Origin: Chloroflexota bacterium
Lineage (GTDB): Bacteria > Chloroflexota > Anaerolineae > Anaerolineales > Anaerolineaceae
Length of the DNA: 41,275 bases
Direction: 5' to 3'
Assembly: GCA_016838895.1 (NCBI GenBank)
Contig: JAEKNU010000037.1
Location: 1-41,275, forward strand
In this document: piece after piece, positions 26,070-35,291 of the stretch
Layout of the letters: each line of letters opens with the position of its first letter
How positions within the stretch are numbered: the stretch's first letter is position 1
Notes under the pieces: model-generated
Databases searched by the model: none
The model's input: the letters and a program-made list of their open reading frames with translations, nothing else
What the model was told of the DNA's origin: nothing
Position numbers and translations under genes: made by a program

Positions 26070-27248
26070 TTACAATTCACTGTTGCTGCGGATTAATGCC
26101 AAACGAGTTTGTACACTGGCTGCAGAACGCAGACCATCTTCAGGGGTGTTGATAACATAATCAAGCAATCGATCAATGCTGGTGGTTGCCATGTGCATAC
26201 GGGTATCTGATGAAGCATAATAGATATAGACGGTTCCATCCACTTTGGCAACCCAGCCATTGCTAAACAGCACATTGGATACATCTCCGAAACGTTCCTC
26301 TTCGATGGGTGCCATAAAATATCCTGAGGGTTGTTTGATGACTTTCCATGGTTCAGCTAAATCGCTCAGGTATAAATAAAGCACGTAGCGCAATCCAGCG
26401 GCGGTATTGCGAACACCGTGAGCTAAATGCAGCCAACCCTGACCTGTTTTGATCGGGGCTGGTCCCTCGCCATTTTTCTCTTCTTTAATCGTATGGTAAG
26501 CGCGGTTTTCAATCACCTTTTCATGGTCAATAACAGCCGGATTTATGTGTTCTGATAGTCCCCAACCTATCCCTCCGCCCGAACCTGCCTGAATAAAATT
26601 ATCCTGAGGTCGCGTATAAAACGCATACTTTCCATCAATAAATTCCGGATGCAGAACTACATTACGCTGTTGAGGGGATTTTGTCTTCAAATCGGGTAAT
26701 CGTTCCCAAGTACGCAGATCATGCGTTCGGGCAATGCCTGCCTGAGCAATCGCCCGGCTATAATCACCTGCCGGCGCATCAGGGTCTTTGCGCTCCGTAC
26801 AAAACACCCCATAGATCCAACCATCCTCATGTTTTACCAGGCGCATATCGTATACATTGATATCCGGATCTTCCGTTTCTGGCATAAGCATGGGTTCATC
26901 CCAGAATTTGAAGCAATCAATCCCATTTTCACTTTCAGCAATGGCAAAAAAAGATTTCCTGTCCCAACCTTCCACTCGCACAGACAAGTATATCTTTTCA
27001 TTTAACTCAATGGCACCTGCATTGAAAGTGGCGTTAATCCCCAGACGTTCCATTAAATAAGGATTGGTTTTCTGATTCAAATCATAACGCCAGCTTAATG
27101 GAGTGTGAGCAGCAGTCAATACAGGATAGGTGTAACGCTCATACATGCCGTTATTCCAACGCTGATTGATGGAATTCTTTTGAGAAATGATTGCTTCAAA
27201 TTGAAGCTCGAGTTGAGATAAGCGTTTGTTATATCGTTCGTTCACCAT
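26070..27248 (-). CDS. GH130 subfamily 1 phosphorylase, probable 4-O-beta-mannosylglucose phosphorylase
   Basis: 392 residues of the five-bladed propeller family GH130. The long N-terminal helix region (residues 1-30) and the segment [24 protein letters not shown] are typical of subfamily 1. The likely general acid is Asp134 in [15 protein letters not shown]. Other landmarks are [40 protein letters not shown] and [12 protein letters not shown]. The family phosphorolyses mannosylglucose to mannose-1-phosphate and glucose. It sits next to the 2-epimerase that makes mannosylglucose from mannobiose, so the intracellular mannan pathway described for Bacteroides fragilis and Ruminococcus albus fits. 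The gene starts 22 nt after the GH5 gene. Confidence 0.9.
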   Translation of the reverse strand: MVNERYNKRLSQLELQFEAIISQKNSINQRWNNGMYERYTYPVLTAAHTPLSWRYDLNQKTNPYLMERLGINATFNAGAIELNEKIYLSVRVEGWDRKSFFAIAESENGIDCFKFWDEPMLMPETEDPDINVYDMRLVKHEDGWIYGVFCTERKDPDAPAGDYSRAIAQAGIARTHDLRTWERLPDLKTKSPQQRNVVLHPEFIDGKYAFYTRPQDNFIQAGSGGGIGWGLSEHINPAVIDHEKVIENRAYHTIKEEKNGEGPAPIKTGQGWLHLAHGVRNTAAGLRYVLYLYLSDLAEPWKVIKQPSGYFMAPIEEERFGDVSNVLFSNGWVAKVDGTVYIYYASSDTRMHMATTSIDRLLDYVINTPEDGLRSAASVQTRLALIRSNSEL

Positions 27249-27270
27249 TTTTTCCTCGTTCTATATAAAA

Positions 27271-28266
27271 CTATTGCACTCTGCTATCCAGAATAAGCTG
27301 TAACATATCGCGATCAACAACATAACCATGGAGTTTTTCAAAATGCGCACCTTTGCGCCTATGATTAATGATTCCAAATGGACCCTCAAAATTCCAAAGG
27401 GCAAATCCCCACCTGAATTCATGAAATAAACCTAATAAATCCTTAAACCATGCCAGGGCAATATCATTATCCAATTGGTCAAAACAACCCATCTCTCCGA
27501 TATGCACCTCTATTCCCTGAGATTGCACTTCACACCAGGATTGATATACTTCACGCAGCGTGTCCTTATTCCAGATTTTTCCATTATATACCAAACCAGG
27601 CCAGCTCGGGTTCTGCGGTGCACTGCGCCATTCAGGCCACCAATCCGCTTGATAATGGCTAATCGCATGCGGCGCATATCCACGCCCACTATGTGTAACG
27701 TTTAAATCTGTCAATTCGGGCATCGCCATAGCACCACCATCCAATCCATCAATACTGATCAGCCGCTGGGGATCAATAGCACGAATCGCAGCCACCACTC
27801 GTCGAATAATGGCAGCATGTTTCTCTCTGGTCATACCATATTGTCCTGGCATTGGTGGTTCATTAATCAGATCAAAGCTCAAATCCTTTGCAGGAACCCC
27901 AGCAAAATGCCTGGCAATTTGTTCCCATTGATATACAAGACCGTCCTGGGCAATTGAGTCCACCCACAAATTGTCACGTTCAAGATGATTGCCATTGATA
28001 CAATAGCCTGGCACGCGATGCATGTTTAACGAAAGATGCATTTGTCGTGATGTGCAGGCATGCAAATAACGATCAAAGTAGTTGAAATAGCTTTCATTTG
28101 GTTGGAAATAATCAAAATCCGGCGTCCAAATTCGATAATCTGTTGGGATGCGAACGAAATTGAACTTATACGCAGCCAGAAAATCCAGCGCTCGTTCATC
28201 AGGTTCAGCTGGTTCAGCGCCGGAATCAGCAAACATCCATTGAAAATTAAATCCGTAGTATTTCAT
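27271..28266 (-). CDS. Glycoside hydrolase family 5, cytoplasmic (beta-mannanase/glucanase-like)
   Basis: 331 residues with the GH5 (beta/alpha)8 signature. The acid/base is Glu136 in FDLINEPPMP and the nucleophile is Glu258 in VHIGEMGC, with NFVRIPTDYRIW and HAISHYQADWW as further barrel residues. There is no signal peptide, so it acts inside the cell on imported oligosaccharides rather than on polymer. The location in a mannoside phosphorylase operon suggests beta-mannoside or mixed glucomannan oligosaccharides. The exact specificity (mannosidase, glucomannanase or beta-glucosidase-like) cannot be decided from the sequence. A 106-nt gap holding a 14-bp hairpin separates it from the permease gene upstream. 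Confidence 0.87.
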   Translation of the reverse strand: MKYYGFNFQWMFADSGAEPAEPDERALDFLAAYKFNFVRIPTDYRIWTPDFDYFQPNESYFNYFDRYLHACTSRQMHLSLNMHRVPGYCINGNHLERDNLWVDSIAQDGLVYQWEQIARHFAGVPAKDLSFDLINEPPMPGQYGMTREKHAAIIRRVVAAIRAIDPQRLISIDGLDGGAMAMPELTDLNVTHSGRGYAPHAISHYQADWWPEWRSAPQNPSWPGLVYNGKIWNKDTLREVYQSWCEVQSQGIEVHIGEMGCFDQLDNDIALAWFKDLLGLFHEFRWGFALWNFEGPFGIINHRRKGAHFEKLHGYVVDRDMLQLILDSRVQ

Positions 28267-28298
28267 TGCATCTCTGTTATCTGATTGTCTTCACTTTT

Positions 28299-28336
28299 TA
28301 GAAACACAGCAGCGAAGTAGCTCTGCTGTGTTTCTA
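28299..28336 (-). repeat. Perfect 14-bp intercistronic hairpin
   Basis: The arms TAGAAACACAGCAG (28299-28312) and CTGCTGTGTTTCTA (28323-28336) pair perfectly around a 10-nt loop, between the permease and GH5 genes. On the minus strand an A run follows rather than a T run, so it is unlikely to be an intrinsic terminator. An mRNA processing or 3'-end protecting element is more likely. Confidence 0.6.
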
Positions 28337-28372
28337 CCGAAAAAGAGGAAAGAGAAATTTCATTCGAATCGT

Positions 28373-29209
28373 TTATTTCACAGCGCCTTGAATCAAACCA
28401 TTGTAGATATATTTCTGTAGAAACAAAAATACAATCAAAGTAGGAATGATAGTAATGACAATGCCAGCACAAATGACATGCCACTGGGCGCTAAAAGGAC
28501 CAATAAACCTGAACAAAGCCGTGGAGATAACGCCCAAATCCTTATCAGGCATGTACAAAAATGGTGTATAAAAATCATTGTAAAATGCGACCATTTTAAT
28601 GATCAGCACTGTTGCAATTGCAGGTTTTAATAGCGGAAATATAATACTCGTGTAAATTCTGAAAAAGGAAGCACCATCCATCAAAGCTGCTTCATCAATA
28701 TCGGTTGGAATTCCATTTAGGAATTGCAAAAAGATATAAACGGAGATGATGTCCGTTCCCACAAATAAAATGATATTGGACCACATGGTGTTAAATAATC
28801 CCAGTCCTTCAACAATTTGAAATGTAGCTACCTGAGTGGAAACAGCAGGAATTAATGCTGCCAACAGGAATAAAGTGCCTACCAAGCGATTGAATTTAAA
28901 ATTAAATCGGCTTAATACATATGCCGTCATCGAACCTATAATAATGGTGCCTGCACAGGAGACCAACATAATTATGGTTGTATTGAAAAAACCTTCCAGC
29001 ATTTTTCCACTGACAAATGCAGACACATAATTCGCAAAATTAAATATATTGGATGGCAATGATAAAACAGGCGATTCATAGAACTCCTGTTGGGTTTTAA
29101 AAGAAGAAAGAAAAATCACCAGCAGTGGCACAAAGGCGATCAAACAGCCTGTTATTAAAGAGAAATATTTTACAAACTCTGCAGGTAAATCTGCTATTCG
29201 AATTTTCAT
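28373..29209 (-). CDS. Carbohydrate ABC transporter permease (MalG-like)
   Basis: 278 residues with about six transmembrane helices. The family pattern includes FVPLLVIFLSSFKTQQEFYESP near the N-terminus, the EAA loop DEAALMDGASFFRIYTSIIFPLLKPAIAT, and a C-terminal LQKYIYNGLIQGAVK. It pairs with the MalF-like gene, whose stop overlaps this ATG by 4 nt (ATGA), so the two are translationally coupled. An AAAGGAGG site lies within the upstream gene. No ATPase gene is present in the operon, so a shared MsiK-type ATPase elsewhere is expected. Confidence 0.93.
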   Translation of the reverse strand: MKIRIADLPAEFVKYFSLITGCLIAFVPLLVIFLSSFKTQQEFYESPVLSLPSNIFNFANYVSAFVSGKMLEGFFNTTIIMLVSCAGTIIIGSMTAYVLSRFNFKFNRLVGTLFLLAALIPAVSTQVATFQIVEGLGLFNTMWSNIILFVGTDIISVYIFLQFLNGIPTDIDEAALMDGASFFRIYTSIIFPLLKPAIATVLIIKMVAFYNDFYTPFLYMPDKDLGVISTALFRFIGPFSAQWHVICAGIVITIIPTLIVFLFLQKYIYNGLIQGAVK

Positions 29210-30117
29210 AATGTTGCTCTGCCTCCTTTCTCATTAAGGACAGCATTCTGAATCCAGGTGACGATAACAATCAGGATAAGCAAAACAACAGCCATTGCTG
29301 AAGCCAGCCCTACTTTATGGAACTTAAAAGCGGTGACCACGGTCTGAATAACAAAGGTAGAGCTACCATTTTGACCATTTGTCATGATATATGGAATTTC
29401 AAAGACACTCAAGGCGCCTTTAATAGCCAGAATTGAACTTAATGCCACAATCGGTTTGATGCTGGGCATGATAATGTACAAGAATTGTTGCCAGCGGTTG
29501 GCACCATCAAGTTCACTGGCTTCGTAAATTTCTGAAGGAATCGACTGAATGGCACCCAAAAACATGACGAAATTAAACCCCATGTATCGCCACACAGAAA
29601 CGGCAGCCAGAGAAATATTAATCAGCTTGCGATTTCCCAACCACAATGGAAGCGAATCGGCGTTCGCCCCAAAAAATATGAGCAATGAGTCAAGCACACC
29701 ATCGGGTTGAAAAAAATATAGGAATGTAAAGCCAATGGCTACACCATTGATCAGATAAGGGAAGAATATTACCCCTTTGAAAAAATTCTTATAACGTACT
29801 TTGAAACTAAGCAGAACTGCAAAGTACATCGCGATAATTAACTGTACAATTGCGCCTACAAAATAATAAAAACTAACAATGAATACCTCAAAATACTGGG
29901 GTCTGGTAAAGATATCGATATAGTTCTTTAAGCCGATATATCGATCAAGTGAACCAAATCCATCCCATTTATAGAAGCTGTAGAGAAACATATTAAATGC
30001 AGGCAGGTACGTAAATACAATCAACAAAGTCATTGGCACCAACAAAAACATGACGGATGTCAATATTTTCTGCCGCCTGTAGGTATAGGAAGACGATGAA
30101 AAGGTTGGAATACTCAT
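29206..30117 (-). CDS. Carbohydrate ABC transporter permease (MalF-like)
   Basis: 303 residues from the ATG at 30117. The frame goes three codons further to a TTG, which is less likely. About six transmembrane helices are visible. The first loop has FLYSFYKWDGFGSLDRYIGLKNYIDIF, typical of MalF/UgpA-type permeases, and the EAA loop is YEASELDGANRWQQFLYIIMPSIKPI. It forms the membrane channel with the MalG-like protein. It follows the binding-protein gene after 82 nt that include a hairpin, which would allow the binding protein to be made in excess. Confidence 0.92.
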   Translation of the reverse strand: MSIPTFSSSSYTYRRQKILTSVMFLLVPMTLLIVFTYLPAFNMFLYSFYKWDGFGSLDRYIGLKNYIDIFTRPQYFEVFIVSFYYFVGAIVQLIIAMYFAVLLSFKVRYKNFFKGVIFFPYLINGVAIGFTFLYFFQPDGVLDSLLIFFGANADSLPLWLGNRKLINISLAAVSVWRYMGFNFVMFLGAIQSIPSEIYEASELDGANRWQQFLYIIMPSIKPIVALSSILAIKGALSVFEIPYIMTNGQNGSSTFVIQTVVTAFKFHKVGLASAMAVVLLILIVIVTWIQNAVLNEKGGRATL

Positions 30118-30142
30118 TTTTATCAACTCACTTTTTGGGTGA

Positions 30143-30169
30143 CAGGGAGGAATAAATTATCCCTCCCTG
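30143..30169 (-). repeat. Hairpin between binding-protein and permease genes
   Basis: The arms CAGGGAGG (30143-30150) and CCTCCCTG (30162-30169) form a perfect 8-bp stem with an 11-nt loop. It lies just after the binding-protein gene, without a U tract. This is the position at which malE-malF type operons carry stabilising hairpins. Confidence 0.5.
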
Positions 30170-30199
30170 CATTCTACATGGTCTATCCATTGGTAAAAA

Positions 30200-31588
30200 C
30201 TAAGGCGTTACACCAAGGGATACGCGTGCTTCAGCCCATCTAGTATTGGCTTCATTCATGATATCTTCGAAAGTTTCGCCAGATTGTCCTTTGGCGGCAT
30301 CAACAATTCTGGATTGCCATAAACCACTTCCGTTTGAAAAACCAACTTCTGCTTCATTGTCAATTGAGTTGTATAACCCTTCTTCACCGGGATTTGCTGC
30401 TGTATCAACGATCCATTCCACGCCTGCTTCAGCAAAAGCATCATAATTCGATGGCAAGGCAGCAGATTTCAGGGGTGGAATACCACCCTGATCGTATGCA
30501 AAATTCGATTCATCCAGGAACCATGTCAGGAACACCTGAGCAATTTCCTGGTTTTCGGAGTTTACATTAATACCAATCTTGTAATCACCACCAGCGCTTG
30601 CGTATTGATTTCCATCAATATTGGTTGGGAAAGGCATATAGCCTATAATTGAAGGATCATTTCCTACACTTTCTGCAGCAGCTTGCATTTGAGATATCGC
30701 CCATGAACCAAGGGCCATGACACCTATCTCACCATTGGCGATCATTGTCTTGGATGTTTCCCAATCTGTTGTGGTGGGGTCTTCTTCTGTATACCCTTCA
30801 GCTACAGCATCATACAAAACTTTATAAATCGTGTACTCTACTTCGCCTGCTGCGAAAGGAGCATCCATGTGCGGGATGTCAAGATTTTTCGTATCAGGAT
30901 TACCGCTGACGGATCCTAATTGAGAATCCCACTGGGTAAGCGGCCAACCGGCAGCATAGTTTGTGTACAATGGAATTGCATCGGTATTTTCTTTGATCAA
31001 AGCCAAAGCAGCCTGGAAAGCTTCGGGGGTATTTGGAATTTCAGCAATACCAGCAGCTTCAAATACTTCCTTGTTGTAAAGCAAGCCCTGACCATTGCCA
31101 ACGACGGCAATACCATAGACTGTGCCCTCAAAGGTTGCTTCATGGATGAAGTTATATTTTTCACCAAGATCGTCCACACTACCTAATGGGGTCAGGAATT
31201 GAGGGAATTTTTCTGCGACAAGTGCAGGTGGCAGTAATAGTACATCACCATATTCGGTGGTGTTCATTCTGGTTTCAACTTCACCCACGTAGTCTGTCAT
31301 GGTTTCCCATTCAACAGTAACACCTGGATACAGGGCGGAGAAGGCATCTGAGTATTGAGCCAGAGTACCATCTTCATCTAAATCTGTACGATTTGAAAGA
31401 ACGGTAAGTGTGCCGGATAAGGCAACTTCTTCAACAACTTCAGCGGCAGGGGCTTCAGCAGCATCTGATTCGGCGGCAGCCGGAGCATCCGCTTCAGGGG
31501 CAGCGGCTGGTTCCGGGGTTGTACAGGCAGCTAAGGCAATAGAAAAAATCATCAAAACGACGATTAGCTTGTATAAATTTGTTTTCAT
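30200..31588 (-). CDS. Carbohydrate ABC transporter substrate-binding lipoprotein (family 1)
   Basis: 462 residues. The signal peptide ends in lipobox LAAC (IVVLMIFSIALAAC), followed by a long Ala/Glu/Pro-rich linker to about residue 50. The family-1 extracellular binding domain includes LSGTLTVLSNRTDLDEDG, PGVTVEWETMTDYVGEVETRMN, GNGQGLLYNKEVFEAAGI and GEIGVMALGSWAISQM. It captures the oligosaccharide outside the membrane for the MalFG-like permeases. The location between two GH130 genes points to beta-mannosides or mannose-containing oligosaccharides as ligand. AGGAG lies a few nt before the ATG. Confidence 0.92.
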   Translation of the reverse strand: MKTNLYKLIVVLMIFSIALAACTTPEPAAAPEADAPAAAESDAAEAPAAEVVEEVALSGTLTVLSNRTDLDEDGTLAQYSDAFSALYPGVTVEWETMTDYVGEVETRMNTTEYGDVLLLPPALVAEKFPQFLTPLGSVDDLGEKYNFIHEATFEGTVYGIAVVGNGQGLLYNKEVFEAAGIAEIPNTPEAFQAALALIKENTDAIPLYTNYAAGWPLTQWDSQLGSVSGNPDTKNLDIPHMDAPFAAGEVEYTIYKVLYDAVAEGYTEEDPTTTDWETSKTMIANGEIGVMALGSWAISQMQAAAESVGNDPSIIGYMPFPTNIDGNQYASAGGDYKIGINVNSENQEIAQVFLTWFLDESNFAYDQGGIPPLKSAALPSNYDAFAEAGVEWIVDTAANPGEEGLYNSIDNEAEVGFSNGSGLWQSRIVDAAKGQSGETFEDIMNEANTRWAEARVSLGVTP

Positions 31589-31625
31589 TTTCTCCTCACA
31601 TTAAAACCAATTTATGGTATATTGT

Positions 31626-31706
31626 GAGAAGGATACCCCCGCACATTTTTCCGAGTGGAAGGGGTTCCTTCTCTGGGTGCCCGGATTCTTCGTAGGATTC
31701 GGGCGC
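31626..31706 (-). repeat. Two hairpins between GH130_2 and binding-protein genes
   Basis: One stem pairs GAGAAGGA (31626-31633) with TCCTTCTC (31666-31673), extended inward by ACCCC (31635-31639) with GGGGT (31661-31665). A second pairs GCCCG with CGGGC (about 31679-31703). No U tract follows on the minus strand. They fill the 193-nt gap and may protect or process the mRNA. Confidence 0.5.
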
Positions 31707-31781
31707 CTCTTTACTTGTATTTTCTCTCCGATATAACTTACTTATTGTTGAAAAATCACCTCCTTCGCATATCTCAAAATT

Positions 31782-32762
31782 CTATACTTCTGAATGCTTT
31801 TTTGTGTACTTGAGTACTTCATCCAGATGAGTGAATGCCAGAGCTGTCACTGTATCAGCTCCGCCATAATAGATTGCAATACGGCCTGTTTCTACATCAT
31901 GCAAAGTTGCACATGGAAAAACCACATTAGGTACATCACCAACACATTCGTATAGGGTTTGTGGTGATAAAAGATATGGGGCAGTACGGTAGCGTACGAT
32001 CCAAGGCTTTTCCAGATCAAGGATCGCGGATCCAAAACTGTATACATAGCCATTACAAGAGGTAAGTACACCGTGATAGAACAACAACCAGCCTTCGGCT
32101 GTCTCAATAGGTACGGGACCCGCTCCAATTTTTGTGTTTTGCCAACCACCAGACGGCGCCATCACAAAACGGTGCTCGCCCCAGTGGATCAGGTTTGTGC
32201 TCTGACTGATGAATATATCGCCAAAAGGAGTATGCCCACGGTCACTCGGACGGCTAAGCATCAGGTATTTTCCATTAATTTTTCGTGGAAAGAGAACACC
32301 GTTTCTGTTATACGGCAATAATGCATTTTCCACAAAGTGGAATTCTTTGAAATCAAAGGTGTACCCCAATCCAATCGTGGGGCCATGCATGCCGTTACAC
32401 CAGGTAATATAGTAACGGTCCTCCAACCAGACAACCCGCGGATCATATGCATACTCTGATGCCGGCACTTCAGCATTATCATAAATCCATTCAATTGGAT
32501 TCGGGTCTAATTGCCAATTAATACCATCCGTACTTCGACCGGCATGAACTGCCATCTCACGTGTGCGGCTATCACAGCGAAATACGCCTGCAAATCCATC
32601 TTGATATGGCACAACTGCACTATTGAAAATACTATTTGAGTTTGGCAGTAAATCCCGCGGTATAATCGGATTTTCGCTGTACCGCCAAATCACATCTTTA
32701 TTTCCAGTCGGTTGTTCTTCCCAGGGCATATTCGGCTGGGTCAGATTACTAGTCGAAGTCAT
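31782..32762 (-). CDS. GH130 subfamily 2 beta-mannoside phosphorylase
   Basis: 326 residues. GH130_2 features include [35 protein letters not shown] at the N-terminus and the probable general acid Asp107 in [21 protein letters not shown]. Further matches are [42 protein letters not shown] and [10 protein letters not shown]. Subfamily 2 enzymes phosphorolyse beta-1,4-mannooligosaccharides or mannosyl-N-acetylglucosamine, releasing mannose-1-phosphate. With GH130_1 and the 2-epimerase nearby, mannooligosaccharide phosphorylase is the better guess; no hexosaminidase or GlcNAc gene is present. It starts 21 nt after the lacI-family gene and is probably cotranscribed with it. Confidence 0.88.
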   Translation of the reverse strand: MTSTSNLTQPNMPWEEQPTGNKDVIWRYSENPIIPRDLLPNSNSIFNSAVVPYQDGFAGVFRCDSRTREMAVHAGRSTDGINWQLDPNPIEWIYDNAEVPASEYAYDPRVVWLEDRYYITWCNGMHGPTIGLGYTFDFKEFHFVENALLPYNRNGVLFPRKINGKYLMLSRPSDRGHTPFGDIFISQSTNLIHWGEHRFVMAPSGGWQNTKIGAGPVPIETAEGWLLFYHGVLTSCNGYVYSFGSAILDLEKPWIVRYRTAPYLLSPQTLYECVGDVPNVVFPCATLHDVETGRIAIYYGGADTVTALAFTHLDEVLKYTKKHSEV

Positions 32763-32783
32763 TTGTTTTTTCCTGTAGGTTTT

Positions 32784-33815
32784 TTAAGTTTTATAATCCG
32801 AAACGGATGCTCTTTCAATCAATGTTGGATTAACCGTCAATGTCATACGTGCGATATCAGGATTATCCAACCGTAAACTAAGCAAATGGACTGCTGCCCG
32901 CCCCATAGCCGTTGTATCAACCCGCATCGTTGTTAGCGCTGGGGCAGCATTTTTCGCCAGGTTGATGTCATCGTATCCAACAACCGATAAATCATGGGGA
33001 ATCTTCAGCCCTAAATCTTGTGCTGCCCGCATCGCAGTTACAGCCACCTCATCATTAATACAGAATATGGCTGTAATTCCCGGATTTTCTTTTAATAAGG
33101 CTGAAACCTCTGCATAGCCTTTTGTTTTATTGATATTGAAATTTGCTACATAGGTATCAGGAACATCATTTTCTTTCAACGCCCGGAAATAGCCATTGCG
33201 CCGGTCACGAAGACTGGGATAGGCATTTGGCTCTGCGCCAACCAGGCCAATATGACGATGACCTTTACTCATCAGGTATTCAACTTCCTGATAGGCCGCC
33301 CGGAAATTATCGGAGATAACCGTATCAAAACTATCCGTATTCGAATACGCATCTACCAGAACAATTGGCGGTGTGCGTTTCCCGCTAACTGAAAAAACCG
33401 TCTCATCCACAAAAGTACCCACCATCAAAACGCCATCCACACTATCGTTGTATAGTAATGCGGGCGTCTCAACCGGATGGTTTTGATCATCCACAGGTAA
33501 CGTTGCAAACAACAGCGAAATACCATTACGCCGGCAGCTATCCTCAATACCCATAATAATGCGCGAATAAAAAGGGTTTTCGGATGGTCCTTGATCAAAA
33601 TCAGTTTTTACAATCATGCCTAATGTTGAGAGCACATTTCCACGCAAATTGATTGCAGATTGTTTTATTGGATATCCCAATTGCTCAGCAGTATCAATCA
33701 CTTTTGCTCTGGTGATATCTGCGACACCGGGTTTATTGTTTAAAACAAGAGAGACGGTGGATAAAGATACACCGGTCTTCTGGGCAATATTACTAATCGT
33801 TACACGTTCATCCAT
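32784..33815 (-). CDS. LacI-family transcriptional regulator
   Basis: 343 residues. The N-terminal helix-turn-helix is VTISNIAQKTGVSLSTVSLVLN (about residues 5-26), followed by the hinge YPIKQSAINLR. The periplasmic-binding-like ligand domain runs from TLGMIVKTDFDQG to the end, with GYDDINLAKNAAPALTTMRVDTTAMGRAAVHLL typical of the family. It is the first gene of the mannoside operon, only 21 nt before GH130_2, so it probably represses this operon and its own expression until a mannoside or sugar phosphate binds. Candidate AT-rich palindromes lie 70-105 bp upstream of its start. Confidence 0.92.
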   Translation of the reverse strand: MDERVTISNIAQKTGVSLSTVSLVLNNKPGVADITRAKVIDTAEQLGYPIKQSAINLRGNVLSTLGMIVKTDFDQGPSENPFYSRIIMGIEDSCRRNGISLLFATLPVDDQNHPVETPALLYNDSVDGVLMVGTFVDETVFSVSGKRTPPIVLVDAYSNTDSFDTVISDNFRAAYQEVEYLMSKGHRHIGLVGAEPNAYPSLRDRRNGYFRALKENDVPDTYVANFNINKTKGYAEVSALLKENPGITAIFCINDEVAVTAMRAAQDLGLKIPHDLSVVGYDDINLAKNAAPALTTMRVDTTAMGRAAVHLLSLRLDNPDIARMTLTVNPTLIERASVSDYKT

Positions 33816-33884
33816 AAATCAAGTCATCCTTGGCAAACAGTATTATTGGAACCAGTAAAGGGGTACTATTATTTATAATATTTG

Positions 33885-33920
33885 ATTAAAATTTTAATGG
33901 AATTTCTATTAAAATTTTAT
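33885..33920. promoter_or_regulatory. Paired AT palindromes upstream of the lacI-led operon
   Basis: ATTAAAATTTTAAT (33885-33898) is a perfect palindrome, and TAAAATTTTA (33910-33919) repeats its core with centres 23 bp apart, about two helical turns. They could be tandem operators or UP-like promoter elements. Unlike most LacI-family sites there is no central CG. Confidence 0.35.
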
Positions 33921-34020
33921 ATCTTTTTTAGTAACTTGTCAAGTGATAGTTTTTATAGCCAAATAATGAGTAAGCATTCCTCACCGATCCAGCAGCTTTT
34001 CATCGTATAACGCGATCCAC

Positions 34021-34060
34021 AAAAAGGAGGGCTTCCATTTTGATGGAAGCCCTCTTGATC
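34021..34060 (-). terminator. Terminator of the CE7 esterase gene
   Basis: A perfect 12-bp stem, GAGGGCTTCCAT (34027-34038) with ATGGAAGCCCTC (34043-34054), has a TTTG loop and is followed on the minus strand by a CCTTTTTG run. It lies about 75 nt downstream of the esterase stop. Confidence 0.82.
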
Positions 34061-34128
34061 AAACCTGATTAATTGTGGCACACTTCTATATCGGCGCCGC
34101 TAACATGAGTCATAAAATCAAGATCAAA

Positions 34129-35100
34129 TCAATCAAGGAAAAACAGCATAATCTGGTCATTTAACCCTGGCAGCTCTTCATGACGAAAATCCGGAAAGAT
34201 GGCCATTTTCTTTTGTGACTTCACCTTATTAAAGGCTGCATATTGTGTGGATGGCGGGCAAACGGTATCCATCAAGCCAATGCTCCACAATACCTTTGCC
34301 TGAATGCGTTCTGCCAGATGCTGAATATCAATATAACCAAGCTGCTCAAAGATAGCCTCTTCTTTTTTATGCTGCGGATCAAAGTGCCGGAAATATTCCT
34401 TTAATTCGGTATAGGCATCTTTGGCATAATCCATTTCCCAGACGCGTTGGTAATCACTAAGGAAGGGATATACCGGTGCAGCCCGTTTAATGCGTGGTTC
34501 TAGGGCTGCGCAAGCCACAGTTAATCCCCCACCCTGACTGGCGCCTGTGGCATATACACGCTCTTCATCCACCTCAGGCATCTCCATCATAATGCCGGCT
34601 AACTGAGCGGTGTCCAAAAAGATTTGCTGAAAGAGTAATTTCTGCGGATTTCCTGCCAAAGCATCCGTCAATCCACGCACGATGTGCCCATTCAAGGTGT
34701 TGCCCTGAACACCACCAGGATCCTCGGATAATCCCCCCTGGCCGCGGCAGTCCATAGCGGCAACAATAAATCCCTGGGCAACATAGCCAAGCTTATTGGA
34801 CCAGTCACTGGAATCACAGGAATAGCCATGGAACATGAGGATCAGCGGACATGGTTCCGTAATAGAGGCCGGACGCAGCAGCTTACAATGGATGCGTGCC
34901 CCACCCACCCCACGGAAATACATGTCATAACACTCCACACCCGCAACCTGGAACTCAGCAGGGATCATCTCAACCTGCGCATCCAGGGATCGCATTTCTT
35001 TTATTCCATTATCCCAAAAGGCGTCGAAATCCATAGGACGCGGATTGACCCCTTTGTATTGTTTTAATGCTTCCAAAGGTAAATCAAAAGTAAGCGGCAT
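34129..35100 (-). CDS. CE7 acetyl esterase (acetylxylan esterase/cephalosporin-C deacetylase family)
   Basis: 323 residues from the ATG at 35100, with AAGGAG 8 nt upstream; the frame extends to 35160 without support. The CE7 signature is complete: RGQG at 119-122 (MDCRGQGG), the nucleophile Ser188 in GASQGG, Asp278 in GLMDTVCPP and His307 in FPDFRHEELPG. No signal peptide, so it acts in the cytoplasm, as other CE7 enzymes do, removing acetyl groups from short imported oligosaccharides. Natural mannans are often acetylated, so it may support the adjacent mannoside operon, which is on the same strand but has its own promoter. Confidence 0.92.
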   Translation of the reverse strand: MPLTFDLPLEALKQYKGVNPRPMDFDAFWDNGIKEMRSLDAQVEMIPAEFQVAGVECYDMYFRGVGGARIHCKLLRPASITEPCPLILMFHGYSCDSSDWSNKLGYVAQGFIVAAMDCRGQGGLSEDPGGVQGNTLNGHIVRGLTDALAGNPQKLLFQQIFLDTAQLAGIMMEMPEVDEERVYATGASQGGGLTVACAALEPRIKRAAPVYPFLSDYQRVWEMDYAKDAYTELKEYFRHFDPQHKKEEAIFEQLGYIDIQHLAERIQAKVLWSIGLMDTVCPPSTQYAAFNKVKSQKKMAIFPDFRHEELPGLNDQIMLFFLD

Positions 35101-35232
35101 AATTTTTCTCCTTTGATGAAATTCTATACAGGAAACCCAATCCATACAAGCAAAAAACACGCTTTAATCCGGCGCAGATCCAATATTGATCATAACCGTA
35201 CCATCCTCCACCTACCCGTTTCCTCATATCTA

Positions 35233-35261
35233 TTGACAATTCGCCAATGACAGGCTACTAT
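35233..35261 (+). promoter_or_regulatory. Sigma-70-type promoter of DAHP synthase unit 1
   Basis: A perfect -35 TTGACA (35233-35238), 17-bp spacer and -10 TACTAT (35256-35261). Transcription should start near 35268, about 24 nt before the leader ATG. Confidence 0.8.
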
Positions 35262-35291
35262 AAACAGAACATTGATTTATCTGAGAAATAT

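Larger units (their letters stand above)
33816..34128. other. 313-nt intergenic region upstream of the mannoside operon
   Basis: It holds the promoter of the lacI-led operon, two AT-rich palindromes (33885-33920) and the terminator of the CE7 esterase gene (34027-34060). No coding frame was recognised. Confidence 0.6.
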
